5,992 nt of DNA, from positions 1 to 5,992 of the forward strand of contig WQXD01000235.1 of the NCBI GenBank assembly GCA_009785015.1, written 5' to 3'. The notes under the pieces were generated by a model. That model saw only the letters and a list, made by a program, of their open reading frames with translations. It was not told where the DNA came from and did not search any database. Positions within the stretch are counted from its first letter, which is position 1. Every line of letters starts with the position of its first letter. The DNA is from Oscillospiraceae bacterium. Lineage in GTDB: Bacteria > Bacillota_A > Clostridia > Oscillospirales > WRJC01. Below are positions 4,685 through 5,992 of the stretch, piece by piece. Made by a program: the position numbers and the translations under genes.

Positions 4685-5992
4685 TTAGTTCCCCGCCCTG
4701 GCCCGGTTTATGTTGTCGTTGTGCTCGGCGAGCGTTCTGCCGTAGTACACTTCGCCGGTGGATGTGTTCGCCACAAAGAAATAATACGGGCTGTTTTCCT
4801 CGGGCCAGAGCGCGGCGAACATCGCCTCATAGCCCGGGTTGCATATGGCGCCCGGGGGGACGCCGTTTCTTTTGTATGTGTTGTAGGGCTCGTCCGATTC
4901 GAGAAGCCCCCTCAGCTCGTCCCCGACGGGCCGCTTGAATCTGTATTTTTCTTTTTCATCGTCGTAATACCGCTCAAGGTGCATATACTGCGCCGTGGCG
5001 TCGGATTCCAATCTGGGATAAGTCCCGGGCGCCAAGAGCCTGTTGTGGAAAACCGCCGAAATTTTCGGGAAATCGTCCTTTTGCGCCGCTTCCCACTGGA
5101 CAATCGAGGCCAGAACGATTATGTCGTCGATGGTTATGCCGCGCCCCGTCAGCTTTGTGTATGACTCGTCCAAGATGTCGATCGTGTTATAGAAGTCCTC
5201 GGTAAATTTGGAATTGAAGTTGTTTAAAAACCTGATTATTATATTCAATTCGCTCTCGTCCGTGTAAAAGTCGTATGTGTCCGGGAAAATATACCCCTCC
5301 AGCCTGTATTTCCGGTCCGGCGAAAGCTCGGTTTCGTAGAGCGGCTTTAAGAACCTGTAATTTTCGGAAAAATCGTACTCGTTTATGACTTTTTCAAATC
5401 CTTCCCGCGTGCCGATCTTGTTGTTGTCCACGAATTCGGATATTATCTCTTCGATTGAATAGCCCTCGGGTATGGTTATCCTCACGCTTTCGCGCGCGGC
5501 GGCCTTTTTCCGGAACGTCGCCAGCAAATCGTCGTAATTCGTATCCGAAGAAACGCTGTATGCCCCCGGCTCGTATTCCCATACTTTGTCTTTTTTTCGG
5601 TAACCGAGGTATAAATTGAAAATTCCGGGATATTTTATAAGCCCCTTTTCGTGCAGTATCCGCGCGATTTCGGGTATGTCGGCGTTTTCGGGGATTATCA
5701 CCAAGGCCTCCACGGGCTCTTTTACAAAGGCGAAGATGTCGTTTGCCACCATGACTATGTTGTAGGCTATAATACCCGACACCACGGCCACCCCGACGAT
5801 ATACAGCACCACTTTCAGTATTCCGGATACGATGGAGCCGCTTTTTTGAGCTTCGGCGTTTTCTTCTTTCCGCCTGTTCTTTATTTTTTCCCTGTTTTCC
5901 GAGACTTTCAGCTCTCCGTCGTCGGCCGGCCTGAGCTTCTGCCTGCTCGATTGTATGTTTTTGCCCGTATAATGATATGTTCCGTCGGGAGC
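4685..5992 (-). CDS. mltG: Endolytic murein transglycosylase MltG (YceG-like), 5' end outside the window
   Basis: MltG is a membrane-anchored lytic transglycosylase that cuts nascent peptidoglycan strands and sets glycan length. The frame stays open to the window edge, with 60 codons beyond the GTG at 5810–5812. That GTG begins inside the membrane helix and is not a credible start, so at least 435 residues are coded and the true start lies beyond 5992. Numbering from the edge: a basic, charged cytoplasmic N-terminus (1–58), one membrane helix (about 61–83), a LysM-like domain (about 95–160), the LEGYIFPDTY block (231–240), the catalytic region SIVQWEAA with Glu301 (codon 5090–5092) equivalent to E. 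coli Glu218, then YNTY (370–373), VPPGAICNPG (378–387) and the terminal EHN (423–425). The residue two before the catalytic Glu is Gln, where E. coli has Glu. It is the first visible gene of an operon with the U32 gene. Confidence 0.94.
   Translation of the reverse strand, partial: APDGTYHYTGKNIQSSRQKLRPADDGELKVSENREKIKNRRKEENAEAQKSGSIVSGILKVVLYIVGVAVVSGIIAYNIVMVANDIFAFVKEPVEALVIIPENADIPEIARILHEKGLIKYPGIFNLYLGYRKKDKVWEYEPGAYSVSSDTNYDDLLATFRKKAAARESVRITIPEGYSIEEIISEFVDNNKIGTREGFEKVINEYDFSENYRFLKPLYETELSPDRKYRLEGYIFPDTYDFYTDESELNIIIRFLNNFNSKFTEDFYNTIDILDESYTKLTGRGITIDDIIVLASIVQWEAAQKDDFPKISAVFHNRLLAPGTYPRLESDATAQYMHLERYYDDEKEKYRFKRPVGDELRGLLESDEPYNTYKRNGVPPGAICNPGYEAMFAALWPEENSPYYFFVANTSTGEVYYGRTLAEHNDNINRARAGN

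Noticed and set aside
4678..4686. Run of nine A residues (minus strand) between the mltG stop and the U32 start, considered as a slippage or phase-variation site
   Set aside because: Gain or loss of an A would change only the spacing between the mltG TAA and the U32 ATG and would not disrupt either reading frame.

Overview
The window holds six protein genes and almost no spare DNA. It looks like a piece of a Bacillota (Clostridia-like) genome, probably an uncultured anaerobe. The reasons are the mltG–U32 gene pair (as in Bacillus yrrL...yrrN/yrrO), strong AGGAG/GGGAGG ribosome binding sites, a TTG start, and AT-rich control DNA between fairly GC-rich coding sequences. This placement is an inference from gene content and not a measured phylogeny.

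Layout, left to right. Positions 3–89 are an imperfect palindromic repeat that ends just before the ribosome binding site of a cytoplasmic alpha/beta hydrolase gene (109–1185, +). Five bases beyond the hydrolase stop is the end of a minus-strand pair. Its promoter-distal gene is a MIF-type tautomerase (1191–1535) and its promoter-proximal gene is a TIM-barrel protein of a family often labelled only 'hydrolase' (1577–2278, start reset here to a TTG). A 114-base AT-rich divergent control region (2279–2392) separates this pair from a uroporphyrinogen-decarboxylase-superfamily gene (2393–3406, +). That gene converges on, and shares a 6-base stop-codon overlap with, a minus-strand housekeeping operon: the MltG endolytic transglycosylase (4685 to beyond 5992, 5' end outside the window), then a peptidase-U32 / TrhP-like tRNA hydroxylation protein (3401–4678) six bases downstream.

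The right half (mltG, U32) is conserved cell-envelope and tRNA-modification housekeeping. The left half is accessory metabolism: a hydrolase, a tautomerase, a TIM-barrel protein and a URO-D-like protein with a possible zinc/methyltransferase motif. Their substrates cannot be read from the sequence, and no shared pathway is proven.

I found no CRISPR array, tRNA, rRNA, transposase, phage gene, toxin–antitoxin pair or defence system, and no convincing novel system. The observations most worth a second look are the palindromic TTGCAA hexamer that could act as the -35 element for both divergent promoters, the repeat abutting a ribosome binding site, the CTATAG double stop, and the orphan URO-D-like protein.
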